A stretch of DNA of 53,322 nt, taken from Candidatus Lustribacter telmatis. Lineage in GTDB: Bacteria > Vulcanimicrobiota > Vulcanimicrobiia > Vulcanimicrobiales > Vulcanimicrobiaceae. The stretch's first letter is position 1. Every line of letters begins with the position of its first letter. A program made the position numbers and the translations under genes. This document shows positions 33,662 to 41,738 of the stretch, piece after piece. The notes under the pieces are model-generated. The model was not told where the DNA came from, made no database searches, and saw only the letters and a list, made by a program, of their open reading frames with translations. The stretch is from positions 1-53,322 of the forward strand of contig PLRU01000019.1 of assembly GCA_003164045.1 (NCBI GenBank). The letters are read 5' to 3'.

Positions 33662-34297
33662 TTAGCTGAGAAAGGGGTTGGTTGCCCGCTCGGTTCCGAT
33701 GGTCGTCGCCGGCCCGTGGCCGCATACGACCCGCGCCTCGTCGGGATAGACGAAGAGCTTCGTGCGGATCGAGTCGACGATATCCTCGAGCGAGGTGCCG
33801 CCGAGGTCCCAGCGTCCGACGCCGCCGCGGAAGAGCGTGTCACCCGTGAACAGGGTCGTGCCGCCGTCGTGGTCGAGCGCGAAGGATGTGCTGCCGGGCG
33901 TGTGCCCGGGCGTATGGATCGCGCGCAGGCGCAGGGGGCCGGCGGACAACTCGTCGCCGTCGCTGAGGTCGCCGTCGAGCGTAACGGGTTCGAATGCGCC
34001 GGGCAGCCCGATCATCCGGTACTGCCGTGCGATGTCGGCGTAGAGCGGGCGGTCGGCATGATGCAGCAAGCCGGCGCCGCCGCAGCGTTCGCGCAACGGA
34101 CCGAGCGCGCCGATGTGGTCGAAGTGCGCGTGCGTGTGCACGAGATAGCGCGGGCGCAAGCCGTGCTGCGCCAACCGCTGCGCGATCGCGTCCACATCGT
34201 CGCCGCCGTCGATAACGATCGCCTCGCCGCTGGCGGCATCGCCGAGAATCGTGCAATTGCACGCCAGCATGCCGACCGGGAACGTCTCGACGATCAC
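33662..34297 (-). CDS. Glyoxalase II-like MBL-fold hydrolase
   Basis: A 211-residue metallo-hydrolase with the full metal site: HTHAHFDH (His54 to His61, with H56-x-H58-x-D60-H61), the GHTPGS region near residue 131, TGDTLF near 151 and a final CGHGP. It starts VETFPVGMLACNCTILGD, typical of the short GloB-like/YcbL group, which hydrolyse thioesters or persulfides. ATG overlaps the upstream flavin-reductase stop by 4 nt. The residue set supports catalytic activity; substrate unknown. Confidence 0.88.
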   Translation of the reverse strand: MIVETFPVGMLACNCTILGDAASGEAIVIDGGDDVDAIAQRLAQHGLRPRYLVHTHAHFDHIGALGPLRERCGGAGLLHHADRPLYADIARQYRMIGLPGAFEPVTLDGDLSDGDELSAGPLRLRAIHTPGHTPGSTSFALDHDGGTTLFTGDTLFRGGVGRWDLGGTSLEDIVDSIRTKLFVYPDEARVVCGHGPATTIGTERATNPFLS

Positions 34298-34791
34298 AGC
34301 TCGATCGCGTAGTTCCGATACGCCCGGTCGTAGTACCCGAGCGGCACGCCGGGCCGCTCGCCCGCTTCGAGGACATGGCCGATGAAGATCGTGTGGGTTC
34401 CGGCGCTCACTTCTTCCTCGACGCTGCAGTCGACGTAGGCGAGCACGTCATCGAGAATCGGCGAACCGCTCGGGCCGGCACGGTGCACGACGTCTTTGAA
34501 GCGTTCGTGCGGTTCGCCGCCCTGAAATTTTTCCGCAAGGGCCTGCTGTTCGAGCGCGAGGATATTCACGCAAAACCCGCCCGATTCGCTGATGATCGGA
34601 TGCGCGCGCGCGGTGCGGTTCACGCAAACCAGCACCGTCGGCGGTTCCGCCGTTACGCTGGCAAAGGCGTTCACGGTAAAGCCGTGGATGACGTCGCCGT
34701 TGCGGGTGGTCACGATGGTTACGCCGGTTGCAAACCGGCGCATTGCTGCCTTAAAGGCGTCAGTCGATACGGGCACCGATTCCCAATCCAT
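34294..34791 (-). CDS. Flavin reductase-domain protein
   Basis: A 165-residue FMN-binding split-barrel protein of the HpaC-like flavin reductase family: FKAAMRRFATGVTIVTT, GFTVNAFASVTAEPPTVLVCVNRTA and GFCVNILALEQQALAEKF motifs bind FMN/FAD, and the C-terminal GYYDRAYR is typical. It supplies reduced flavin to a monooxygenase in aromatic breakdown. ATG 34791 overlaps the upstream O-methyltransferase by 32 nt; GTG 34776 would shorten the overlap. No partner monooxygenase gene is adjacent. Confidence 0.88.
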   Translation of the reverse strand: MDWESVPVSTDAFKAAMRRFATGVTIVTTRNGDVIHGFTVNAFASVTAEPPTVLVCVNRTARAHPIISESGGFCVNILALEQQALAEKFQGGEPHERFKDVVHRAGPSGSPILDDVLAYVDCSVEEEVSAGTHTIFIGHVLEAGERPGVPLGYYDRAYRNYAIEL

Positions 34792-35386
34792 CTCCGATCG
34801 GAACGATCGTCGCGTCTAGTTGTGGATGATTGATAAACGTTTTGCTGAAGGCGCGAATCGCCTTGACGTCGGCCGAGTCGCGCGCGCGGGGTTCGTCGGC
34901 CGCGCTGCCGCCCCAGAGCAGGTTGTCGACGACGATCAAACCCGAACGCTTGAGCATCGGAACGCACAATTCCAAATAGTCTTCGTACTCGGTCTTGATC
35001 GCGTCGAGAAACACGATGTCGAGGTTGCGCTGATAGAAGGTCGGCAGCACTTCGAGCGCCGGCTGGTTGATGATCTCGACGGCGTCGAGCTTTCCCGCGC
35101 GTTCGAGGTAGCTCGCGGCCACTAGCGTGCGCTCGGCGTCCGGATCGATGGTCCAGATGTGTCCGGCCGGTGGCAGCGCCAGTGCCATCCAGAGGGTCGA
35201 GTAGCCGTAAGCCGTGCCGATCTCGAGAATGCGGTTCGCCTGCATGCAGTGGACGAGCACCGAGAGCATCTGGCCGACGGCGCGATCGACGATCGGAATG
35301 CCGTCGTACGTTCCTTGCTGTTCGCACTCGAGCAGCAAGGGCGGCGGTTCGCGATGCAACCGTGACAGATAAGCGAGATCGCGCAC
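34760..35386 (-). CDS. Class I SAM-dependent O-methyltransferase
   Basis: A 208-residue protein of the catechol-O-methyltransferase-like family 3: motif I ILEIGTAYGYSTLWMA (about 53-68), motif II HIWTIDPDAE, motif III IVFLDAIKTEYEDYL (metal-binding Asp) and LIVVDNLLWGG with the second Asp-Asn metal pair. Such enzymes methylate catechols or other vicinal diols with a divalent metal. It heads an operon-like run with the flavin reductase and the MBL hydrolase and is divergent from the superoxide dismutase gene. Confidence 0.88.
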   Translation of the reverse strand: MRDLAYLSRLHREPPPLLLECEQQGTYDGIPIVDRAVGQMLSVLVHCMQANRILEIGTAYGYSTLWMALALPPAGHIWTIDPDAERTLVAASYLERAGKLDAVEIINQPALEVLPTFYQRNLDIVFLDAIKTEYEDYLELCVPMLKRSGLIVVDNLLWGGSAADEPRARDSADVKAIRAFSKTFINHPQLDATIVPIGDGLGIGARID

Positions 35387-35456
35387 GCCGGATGTTTGCC
35401 GTATGGGGAAACCGGGAACCTGCCTATAGTTACGGGGGTGCTGCCTGCGTCGTCGA

Positions 35457-36101
35457 ATGCAGGGTTTCCAAACGCACTTCCAGGAGGCTTTTACGCTACA
35501 AAGTTACGCGCCCAAGAAATGGGATCTCGCCGGTCTGCAAGGGATCAGCGACAACACACTGCAGGTCCACTTCGGGTTATACGAGGGGTACGTGAAAAAT
35601 ACGAACCTGCTCAACGAACAGATTGCCGAGTTGGTCAAGAACGGGCAAGCGGGTGGCGCGAACCCGCACTTCGCCGAACTCTCACGCCGGCTCGGGTTCG
35701 AGTACAACGGCATGCGGCTGCACGAATACTACTTCGGGAACATGACCAAGACGGCCGGCAGCGCGCCGGACGCAAAGCTCAAGGATACGCTGGCAACGTC
35801 GTTCGGCGACTTCGACACGTGGAAGAAAGATTTCGCCGCGGTCGGTGGCATGCGCGGCGTGGGCTGGGCGATCGCCTATCAGGATCCGTGGACGGGTAGT
35901 ATCTCCAACCACTGGGTTACCCTGCATGAAGACGGCAACGTTGCGGGCTTCACGCCCATCCTCGTGATGGATGTGTGGGAGCACGCGTTCTTGCTTGACT
36001 ACAAACCCGCCGAACGTGCGAAGTACATCGAAGCGTTCTTCAGCAACGTCGACTGGTCGGTCGTCACGAGCCGTCTGAAACCGGCGTCTGCCGGGAAGTG
36101 A
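35457..36101 (+). CDS. Superoxide dismutase (Fe/Mn family)
   Basis: A 214-residue Fe/Mn SOD. Metal ligands are visible: His38 (QVHFGLYEGYV), His89 (MRLHEYYF), Asp172 and His176 (MDVWEHAFLLDY). DVWEHA is the family signature. The HFGLYEGYVKNTN variant is a divergent but recognised branch; the metal (Fe or Mn) cannot be decided. No signal peptide. There is no good ribosome-binding site before ATG 35457 and the upstream gap to the methyltransferase is only 70 bp. The LON-domain gene follows 4 nt after the stop. Confidence 0.92.
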   Translation: MQGFQTHFQEAFTLQSYAPKKWDLAGLQGISDNTLQVHFGLYEGYVKNTNLLNEQIAELVKNGQAGGANPHFAELSRRLGFEYNGMRLHEYYFGNMTKTAGSAPDAKLKDTLATSFGDFDTWKKDFAAVGGMRGVGWAIAYQDPWTGSISNHWVTLHEDGNVAGFTPILVMDVWEHAFLLDYKPAERAKYIEAFFSNVDWSVVTSRLKPASAGK

Positions 36102-36105
36102 GTTG

Positions 36106-36825
36106 ATGGCGGGCTCGACGCGCCTGCGGATGTTCCCGCTCAACACGGTCTTGTTTCCGGGAGCGGCATTGAATCTGCATATCTTCGAGCCGCGCTATCG
36201 TCAGATGATCGCCGAATGCCTAGAAGCGAAAGAGGCCTTCGGCGTCGTCTTGATCCGCGAGGGCGATGAAGCCGGCGATCCCGACGTGCAGCCGCACAGC
36301 ATCGGCACGACCGCCGAAATCGCCGACGTCACGCCGCTCCCCTCCGGCCGCTACTATCTCAGCAGCACCGGCGGCCGGCGCTTCCGCATCAACGAAGTCG
36401 TGAGCCGCGAGCCCTACTTGTTGTGCGACGTGGAATTCCTCGAAGAAGAACCGAGCGATCCGGCCGCGGTCGGGCGGCTTACCGCCGAAATCGTGTCCGA
36501 ATTTCGCGAGTATCTCAGCTTGATCGTCGAGTTCTCGGGCAGCCCGACCGACGTAACCATCCCCGAAGACCCGGTTCGAGCGTCGTTTGCGATCGGCGAG
36601 GCGCTTCAAATTGCCGACGCCCTCAAGCAGCAGTTGCTCGAACTCGCCAGCGCTGAGGCGCGACTCGATGCCGAGCTCGGCTTCCTCCGCCGGCTACTAC
36701 CGCAATTGCGCGCGCTCATGGAGCGTAAGAAAGAGCGCGAGACCCCCGAGGCCAGCGCCGCGCCGGGCGGCGGCTTCCGCAGCCATCAAGAGAAATTCTT
36801 CGGCAAGCACTTCAGCAACAACTAG
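36106..36825 (+). CDS. LON substrate-binding-domain protein
   Basis: A 239-residue stand-alone version of the N-terminal domain of Lon protease: LRMFPLNTVLFPGAALNLHIFEPRYRQM at the start and GVVLIREGDE, then a GRRFRI strand are typical. It lacks the AAA+ ATPase and the protease domain, so it is not a protease by itself. The C-terminal third is helical (KQQLLELASAEARLDAELGF) and ends in a disordered Gly/Lys tail. ATG 36106 is 4 nt after the SOD stop. Role unknown; possibly a substrate adaptor. Confidence 0.88.
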   Translation: MAGSTRLRMFPLNTVLFPGAALNLHIFEPRYRQMIAECLEAKEAFGVVLIREGDEAGDPDVQPHSIGTTAEIADVTPLPSGRYYLSSTGGRRFRINEVVSREPYLLCDVEFLEEEPSDPAAVGRLTAEIVSEFREYLSLIVEFSGSPTDVTIPEDPVRASFAIGEALQIADALKQQLLELASAEARLDAELGFLRRLLPQLRALMERKKERETPEASAAPGGGFRSHQEKFFGKHFSNN

Positions 36826-36917
36826 CCTGGGTTACCCACCAGGGGAACTCCCCCCGGCCCCGCGAAGCCGTTTTGGAAGTGTCTCGATGCGTCGCATCGA
36901 GCGGGGAGGGGACTAAC

Positions 36918-37013
36918 GTGAAAAATCCACTTGATTCTCTGATGGGAACCGTCATTTCGGGGCTCGTTATCACGGCCGTGTTGTACGCGATCGTGAAAGC
37001 CACGGGGAGCTAG
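36918..37013 (+). CDS. 31-residue single-helix membrane protein
   Basis: GTG 36918 has GGAGGGG 8-10 nt upstream and encodes MKNPLDSLMGTVISGLVI followed by TAVLYAIVKATGS, one transmembrane helix with a short polar N-terminus. The stop TAG at 37011-37013 is 2 nt before the ATG of the urate-oxidase-N-type membrane protein, so the two are almost certainly cotranslated. The good ribosome-binding site, tight spacing and clean hydrophobic profile support it as a real small gene; it may be an accessory subunit of the larger membrane protein. Confidence 0.7.
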   Translation: MKNPLDSLMGTVISGLVITAVLYAIVKATGS

Positions 37014-37015
37014 CC

Positions 37016-37510
37016 ATGGAAATCGTCGCTGGTTTAGCCCGCTGGCTCCATTTCTTTTTCGGCGTGATGTGGATCGGGTTGCTGTATTACTTCAACTTCG
37101 TGCAAGTTGCGGCCATGAAAGAAGCCAACGCCGACGGCACGGCCGGCGGGATCACGAAGCACGTGCTGCCGCGCGCGCTCTGGTACTTCCGCTGGGCCGC
37201 CGTCCTGACGTGGATCATGGGCGCAATTCTGCTCGGTACGCTCGGTGGCGGTACCGGGTTCGTGAAGGCGTTCACGTTCCAGGCACCGTTCGTCGGCATC
37301 GGCATCGGCGCGTGGCTCGGCACGATCATGCTGATCAACGTCTGGACCTTCATCTGGCAAAACCAGAAGAAGATCATCGGCCTCACGCCCGCCACGGATG
37401 AAGAAAAAGTCGTCGCGCGTCGCGTCGCGTTTCTGGCTTCGCGCACGAACACGATGCTCTCGATCCCGATGCTGTTCTTTATGGCGACCGGGTACTCACA
37501 CCACTTCTAG
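37016..37510 (+). CDS. Urate-oxidase-N-type membrane protein
   Basis: A 164-residue integral membrane protein with about four helices. The N-terminus GLARWLHFFFGVMWIGLLYYFNFVQ and the WYFRWAAVLTWIMGAILL helix match the Urate_ox_N family (membrane part of PuuD-type urate oxidases), which also occurs alone in many bacteria. The conserved His in RWLHFF and the C-terminal GYSHHF could bind a haem or metal. There is no attached cytochrome c domain. Its last 4 bases overlap the stop of the convergent folD gene. Confidence 0.82.
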   Translation: MEIVAGLARWLHFFFGVMWIGLLYYFNFVQVAAMKEANADGTAGGITKHVLPRALWYFRWAAVLTWIMGAILLGTLGGGTGFVKAFTFQAPFVGIGIGAWLGTIMLINVWTFIWQNQKKIIGLTPATDEEKVVARRVAFLASRTNTMLSIPMLFFMATGYSHHF

Positions 37511-38367
37511 GCAGAACCTGATAGGCGTTCGGCCGCGAGCACCACGTTGCGCATGAGCGCAACGTTGGTGACGGGGCCGACGCCGCCCGGGACCGGCGTG
37601 ATCTCGCCGGCCACCGCGGCCACTTCGGCGTACGCGACGTCGCCGACCAATTTCCCATCAACGAACGTGGTGCCGACGTCGATCACCGTCGCGCCCGGCA
37701 TGACCATGTCGCCGCGGATCAAGCCCGGAACGCCGGTCGCAACGACGAGCACTTCGGCTTCGAGCGTATGCCGCCGCAGATCGACCGTGCGGCCGTGCGT
37801 CACTGTGAGCGTTGCGTTCTCGCGCATCAGCAAGAGGGTAACCGGCAGACCGACGACGTTGGAGCGGCCGACCATGCAGGCCCGAACGCCGGTGAGCGGC
37901 CAGCGCGAACTGCGTTCGAGCAAGAGCATCACGGCGGCCGGCGTGGCCGGGATGAATTCCGTGCCGCTGCCGAAGGCCAGCCGCCCCCCATTGAGCGGAT
38001 TGGCGCCGTCGACGTCCTTATCGGGCGGCATGGCGTCGGCGATGCGGCGAATGTCCAGGTGGCGCGGCAAGGGTTGCTGCAAGATGATCCCGTGGACCGC
38101 TGCATCGGCACCCAGCCGCTCGAGCAATGCGCGCACGTTGGTCGTGCCGGCCGTTGCGTCGACGGCGTCGACCGTCACGTCGACCCCGACCTTGTCGCCT
38201 TCGCGCGACAGGCTCTGCACGTACGCGATGCTCGCCGCATCTTCGCCGGCGATCGCCACGACCAATCGCGGCGCGATCCCGCGCGCGCGCAGCGCAGCGC
38301 TGCGGCCGGCAATCTCGAGCCGCAACTCCGCAGCGAGGGTGCGTCCATCCAAGATCGTCGCCGGCAT
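37507..38367 (-). CDS. folD: FolD-type methylenetetrahydrofolate dehydrogenase/cyclohydrolase, catalytic Lys replaced
   Basis: A 286-residue FolD homologue: ATILDGRTLAAEL start, IAYVQSL (48-54), GIILQQPLPRHLD, KDVDGANPLNGGRL, the NAD(P) loop GRSNVVGLPVTLLL, and TPVPGGVGPVTNVALMRN at the end. ATG 38367 gives the normal length. In the usual YVxxK motif the Lys needed for cyclohydrolase activity (K54 in E. coli, K56 in the human enzyme) is Leu53 here, while Tyr49 and the VDG Asp are kept. The dehydrogenase reaction may remain, and the cyclohydrolase step may be lost or served elsewhere. Divergent from a small gene at 38411. Confidence 0.9.
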   Translation of the reverse strand: MPATILDGRTLAAELRLEIAGRSAALRARGIAPRLVVAIAGEDAASIAYVQSLSREGDKVGVDVTVDAVDATAGTTNVRALLERLGADAAVHGIILQQPLPRHLDIRRIADAMPPDKDVDGANPLNGGRLAFGSGTEFIPATPAAVMLLLERSSRWPLTGVRACMVGRSNVVGLPVTLLLMRENATLTVTHGRTVDLRRHTLEAEVLVVATGVPGLIRGDMVMPGATVIDVGTTFVDGKLVGDVAYAEVAAVAGEITPVPGGVGPVTNVALMRNVVLAAERLSGSA

Positions 38368-38410
38368 CGCCCTGCGCGTTCGGGCGGATAGGGAAGCAAC
38401 CCTGGAACGC

Positions 38411-38689
38411 GTGCACTGGACCGTCGCGCTCGGCGAGCGCTTCGACGACGCCACGTTCGAGAACGCGTTCACGGGATTCCGCCGGCTCTATCACGTGCGC
38501 CCCGCGCGCGTCCTGTGCGCGCCTGACGTGCTCACGCGCTATGCGTTCCTGTTCTCACGCTCGGTCGAGGATGCGCACGGTGGCCACGCGCTGCGCTACG
38601 ACGGTATTCCGCTCGAGAGCGCGATCCTCAAGCCCGGCATGATCATCTTCGAGGGTGAGGTCGACGAAGAGCAAATGGGGGATTGGTGA
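38411..38689 (+). CDS. Small hypothetical protein (92 aa)
   Basis: GTG 38411 has a GGAA 4 nt upstream and starts MHWTVALGERFDDATFENAF. The protein has an alpha/beta look, with VRPARVLCAPDVL and FEGEVDEEQMGDW segments, and no recognised family. The stop TGA overlaps the ATG of the SIMPL-domain gene by one base. The frame stays open upstream as antisense of folD, so the exact start is uncertain. Confidence 0.6.
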   Translation: MHWTVALGERFDDATFENAFTGFRRLYHVRPARVLCAPDVLTRYAFLFSRSVEDAHGGHALRYDGIPLESAILKPGMIIFEGEVDEEQMGDW

Positions 38690-39366
38690 TGTTACGCGCG
38701 GGTGCCGTTTTTGTCGCAGTGCTCTTGACCGTTATCGCGTCCGGCAGCGCGATCTTCGCCCAGGCCGCCCCACCGCGGCCCGGCATTACCGTTCAGGGTC
38801 GCGGCGCCGTGCGGCGACCGGCCGACGTCGTGCGGTTCGTCATCGTGGTCGGGAACCGCCAAACGCCGGCCTCGGCCTTCAGCGGGGCCGACGCTCTCGT
38901 CGCCGCGCTCAAGCGCGCCGGGATTGCGGACGCCGCAATCGCAAATCCGCTCAACAACATCGTCTCCGCGCAATCGTTTCTATCGATTGTCGGCTCGATG
39001 CGCAAGCCGACCCCCGACAAGGTGCGCGAGCTCGTCGCCGCCGTCGAAGCGGCGTTGCCGGCGAATGCCGTAACGATTCAGAGCGTCAACTTCATGCTCG
39101 GACTCGATGACTGCACGGAAGCGGAAGGCGTGGCAACGCGGGCCGCAATGGACGACGCCCGTGCGCGCGCAGGGCGCGTTGCGGAAGCCGCACACGTGGA
39201 ACTCGCAGCGCCGCTGGCGATTAGCGAATTCAGCGCGTCCGCCGTGTGTCCGACGAAGCCCGATCCGTCGCCCTTGGGCAATCAGCAATTTGATCCGTTC
39301 AGTGCGGGAAGCTCGCTCGACGTCCTCATTTCCGTCACGTCGAGCGTGACGTTCGGCATTCGCTGA
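38689..39366 (+). CDS. SIMPL-domain (DUF541) secreted protein
   Basis: A 225-residue exported protein with signal peptide (about 1-26, ending FAQA). GITVQGRGAVRRPADVVRFVIVVGNR is the typical start of the SIMPL/DUF541 family, and the DARARAGRVAEAAHVEL helix near residue 160 is also characteristic. Function of the family is unclear; E. coli YggE members reduce oxidative stress. ATG shares one base with the upstream stop. Two cysteines (DDCTEAE, SAVCPTK) are present in the mature part. Confidence 0.82.
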   Translation: MLRAGAVFVAVLLTVIASGSAIFAQAAPPRPGITVQGRGAVRRPADVVRFVIVVGNRQTPASAFSGADALVAALKRAGIADAAIANPLNNIVSAQSFLSIVGSMRKPTPDKVRELVAAVEAALPANAVTIQSVNFMLGLDDCTEAEGVATRAAMDDARARAGRVAEAAHVELAAPLAISEFSASAVCPTKPDPSPLGNQQFDPFSAGSSLDVLISVTSSVTFGIR

Positions 39367-39410
39367 GGCCGGTGGCGAGGGCGGCGCGCTTCGAGACCGA
39401 AGGTCGGCGG

Positions 39411-39947
39411 GTGCTCCGGAAATCGTCGGTCGTTGCTGCGCTCATGCTTGGAATGCTCGTTACGGGGTGCTATTCCGGCGGGGGACCCAAGCACAGCGTG
39501 GATGGCGGCGGTGGGCCCGCAATGCTCACGGGCGCTCCCGCGGTAAGCTATACGATCCCGCGCGTCGGCGGCGGCACCGATTCGGTTGCGGCGCACCGCG
39601 GCTCGATCGTGCTGCTGAATTTTTGGGCCACCTGGTGCCCGCCGTGCAAAGAAGAGATGCCCGCCCTCGAGTCGCTCTACCGCAGCGAGCGTTCGCGCGG
39701 GCTCGTCGTGCTCGGAATCGATCAGGGCGAATCGTCCGCGACCGCCGGCAAATTTGCGACGGAGCACGGCGTAACGTTTCCGATCCTCGTCGATGCGGAT
39801 CAGCAGTATGCGTCGAGTTACGTCTCGATCGGCTTACCGACGACGGTGATCATCGGCCGCGACGGGCACGTCGTCCGAGGCATCGACGGCGCGCAAACGC
39901 TCCCACAGTTTCGGGCGCTCGTCGGACCGCTGCTGGCCGCGAAGTGA
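39411..39947 (+). CDS. TlpA/ResA-like thioredoxin-fold lipoprotein
   Basis: GTG 39411 with GAAGG upstream starts a lipoprotein signal (LGMLVTGC). The thioredoxin domain has the active site NFWATWCPPCKEEMP and the cis-Pro loop IGLPTTVIIGRDG; it is the TlpA/ResA type that keeps periplasmic thiols reduced, for example apocytochrome c. Mature length about 155. The next gene begins inside its stop codon (GTGA). Connection to haem attachment of the c-type cytochromes at 14.3-16.6 kb is possible but unproven. Confidence 0.9.
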   Translation: MLRKSSVVAALMLGMLVTGCYSGGGPKHSVDGGGGPAMLTGAPAVSYTIPRVGGGTDSVAAHRGSIVLLNFWATWCPPCKEEMPALESLYRSERSRGLVVLGIDQGESSATAGKFATEHGVTFPILVDADQQYASSYVSIGLPTTVIIGRDGHVVRGIDGAQTLPQFRALVGPLLAAK

Positions 39948-40906
39948 GCGCCCGCTCCACGGCGTTTGCTTTCGCGGTGCTCGCGATTGCGTTGACGCTC
40001 ACGCAAGACGTGTTCCCCGCGCGCGACTGGTACCATAGCTGGCAGTACACGACGATCGTGGCGATCGCGATCGGCGTGATGTTCGTGCACGCGTTCCGCA
40101 GCTGGCGCGGGAAAGCCGGCGCGAACGGGAAACGCGTTGCGCTCGCGCTCGCCGGCGCGATTGCCATTGCGATCGCGGGGTTGCTCTCCGGTTTGATCGG
40201 CCCCGACACGGTCACCGTGGTCGGCACGCCGGGCACGGTGACGCCGGTCGCGGAGCTCGGCGCGGCCGCATTTTTCGCAGCGGCCGATCCGCAGACGATT
40301 CCGCGCGGCGACGCGACGGTGACGCTGCGGCGCCGCGGTGCCGGCCCGCTCGAGATCGGCCCGCGTCCCGTGCCCATCGGTTTGTCGGTCGCGTTCACGC
40401 AATCGCGTCCGGCGGCATACGTCGTCGTGCGCAACGATCGGGGCGACCGGCTGACGATCACGCAGCCCAACAGCCCGTCGTTCCTCTCACCGGTGATCTT
40501 GTTCCGTCAGTCGCAAGAGATCCACGACCGCACGTTTCCGCTCGATACCGTTGCCGTTCCGGGAGCACAGCGCGTCATCCGCATTCTCTACTTTTCCCAG
40601 GCAGATCTCGCCGCGTTCCGGCGCGACCCGGACGCACCCGCGCCTACCGGCCCGGGCGCCGTTCTTTCGGCGACCGACGATGCGGGCGGACAGCGCGGCA
40701 TCACTATGGCGCAATCCGGAACCGAGGTGACGATCGGCGGCTTGCACGTGACGGTAACGCTCGGAACGTATCCCGTGCTGCAAGTGGCCGCCGCCCCCCA
40801 ACCGTACGTCCTGGCGGGCGGCCTCGTGCTCTTTCTGGGCGCCCTGGCATGGTGGCTCACCGGATCACGGTCAGGCGCTGCGGCTGCTGAGAGCGTTCCC
40901 GCCTAA
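39944..40906 (+). CDS. Membrane protein with periplasmic domain, unknown function
   Basis: GTG 39944 overlaps the TlpA-like stop by 4 nt. The 320-residue protein has three N-terminal hydrophobic helices (TAFAFAVLAIALTL, TIVAIAIGVMFVHAF, VALALAGAIAIAIAGLLSGL), an extracytoplasmic domain of about 190 residues rich in beta strands, and a C-terminal helix (YVLAGGLVLFLGALAWWL). The pattern loosely recalls ResB/CcsB-like cytochrome-maturation membrane proteins, but there is no conserved haem-binding motif, so I leave the function open. Coupling with the thiol reductase suggests a redox or maturation role. Confidence 0.65.
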   Translation: MSARSTAFAFAVLAIALTLTQDVFPARDWYHSWQYTTIVAIAIGVMFVHAFRSWRGKAGANGKRVALALAGAIAIAIAGLLSGLIGPDTVTVVGTPGTVTPVAELGAAAFFAAADPQTIPRGDATVTLRRRGAGPLEIGPRPVPIGLSVAFTQSRPAAYVVVRNDRGDRLTITQPNSPSFLSPVILFRQSQEIHDRTFPLDTVAVPGAQRVIRILYFSQADLAAFRRDPDAPAPTGPGAVLSATDDAGGQRGITMAQSGTEVTIGGLHVTVTLGTYPVLQVAAAPQPYVLAGGLVLFLGALAWWLTGSRSGAAAAESVPA

Positions 40907-40919
40907 AAGACAAGGTCAC

Positions 40920-40948
40920 TTGACATAATGTCAGGCACGCATTACACT
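40920..40948 (+). promoter_or_regulatory. Promoter with palindromic operator (leaderless transcript)
   Basis: -35 TTGACA (40920-40925), 17-bp spacer, -10 TACACT (40943-40948). The perfect palindrome TGACAT-A-ATGTCA (40921-40933) overlaps the -35 box. ATG 40956 lies 7 nt after the -10 box, so transcription should begin at the start codon. The operator probably binds the HTH protein encoded at the end of the same operon. Confidence 0.8.
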
Positions 40949-40955
40949 CCCGGAT

Positions 40956-41339
40956 ATGTACGGAAGACGCTATAACGCGTGGTTGGCCGTCTGGATCGGC
41001 ATCTACGCCCTGCTCTTGTTCGGCAGTATCGAGCTACTCGACGGCCGCGTCGTCACGTGGCAGCCGCTACGAGTTCTGGTTGCGTTGGTTCCAATGCTCC
41101 CAGCGTTTGGCATTCTCGCTCTCGTCATGCGAACGTATCGCTCGATCGACGAGCTTGAGCGAAAGATCATCGCAGACGGCATCTTATTCGGCTTCGGAGT
41201 GACGGCAATCGTTACGTTTTCCTATGGCTTTCTGCAGCGCTTCGTCGGTGCTCCGGACATCTCGTATTTTTTCGTATGGGTCGTTATGGGTTCGGCCTGG
41301 CTTGTCGGTAGCAACATCGCCCGCTTCAGGTACCGGTAA
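40956..41339 (+). CDS. Small membrane protein of an HTH-linked pair (DUF2178-like)
   Basis: A 127-residue protein with four hydrophobic helices: AWLAVWIGIYALLLF, LRVLVALVPMLPAFGILAL, an amphipathic RTYRSIDELERKIIADGI connector, FGFGVTAIVTFSYGFL and YFFVWVVMGSAWLVG. The connector motif (S/A)DELxxKI and GFGVTxIVTxSYGFL are shared with the next gene, so the two are paralogues. Such small four-helix proteins are often found beside HTH regulators (DUF2178-like), with unknown role. Its transcript appears leaderless. Confidence 0.75.
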   Translation: MYGRRYNAWLAVWIGIYALLLFGSIELLDGRVVTWQPLRVLVALVPMLPAFGILALVMRTYRSIDELERKIIADGILFGFGVTAIVTFSYGFLQRFVGAPDISYFFVWVVMGSAWLVGSNIARFRYR

Positions 41340-41345
41340 ACAACC

Positions 41346-41738
41346 ATGATTTTTCTTTGCGATCGGCCCACCAAAGTCGCAATGTTCGGCTGGATATTCA
41401 CCTACGCCGTACTGGTCGTGCTCAGCGTCGCGGCGCTGCACTATCTCAGCGTTCCGTGGCTGCCGCTGCGCTTGCTCGTTGCGCTGCTGCCGGTTGTCCC
41501 GCTCTTCGGAATACTCAATCTCGGCATGCGCAAATTTCGCGAGGCCGACGAACTGCAGAAGAAGATCACCGCCGAAGGCATCACGTTCGGGTTTGGCGTG
41601 ACGACGATTGTTACGCTGTCCTACGGCTTCTTACAAGCCAACGATCTCGCGCCGGACGTGTCGTTCACATGGGTGTGGCCGATCTTGGGCGCCGGCTGGA
41701 TCGTGGGCCAGCTGCTGGCGCGCCGCCGCTATCAGTGA
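41346..41738 (+). CDS. Small membrane protein, paralogue of the preceding gene
   Basis: A 130-residue four-helix protein aligned throughout with the 40956 product: LRLLVALLPVVPLFGILNLGMR, FREADELQKKITAEGI and FGFGVTTIVTLSYGFL correspond directly. It starts 6 nt after the previous stop; ATG 41382 would give a shorter protein that keeps all helices. GTG of the HTH gene begins inside its stop codon. The tandem duplication suggests a heteromeric complex. Confidence 0.75.
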   Translation: MIFLCDRPTKVAMFGWIFTYAVLVVLSVAALHYLSVPWLPLRLLVALLPVVPLFGILNLGMRKFREADELQKKITAEGITFGFGVTTIVTLSYGFLQANDLAPDVSFTWVWPILGAGWIVGQLLARRRYQ

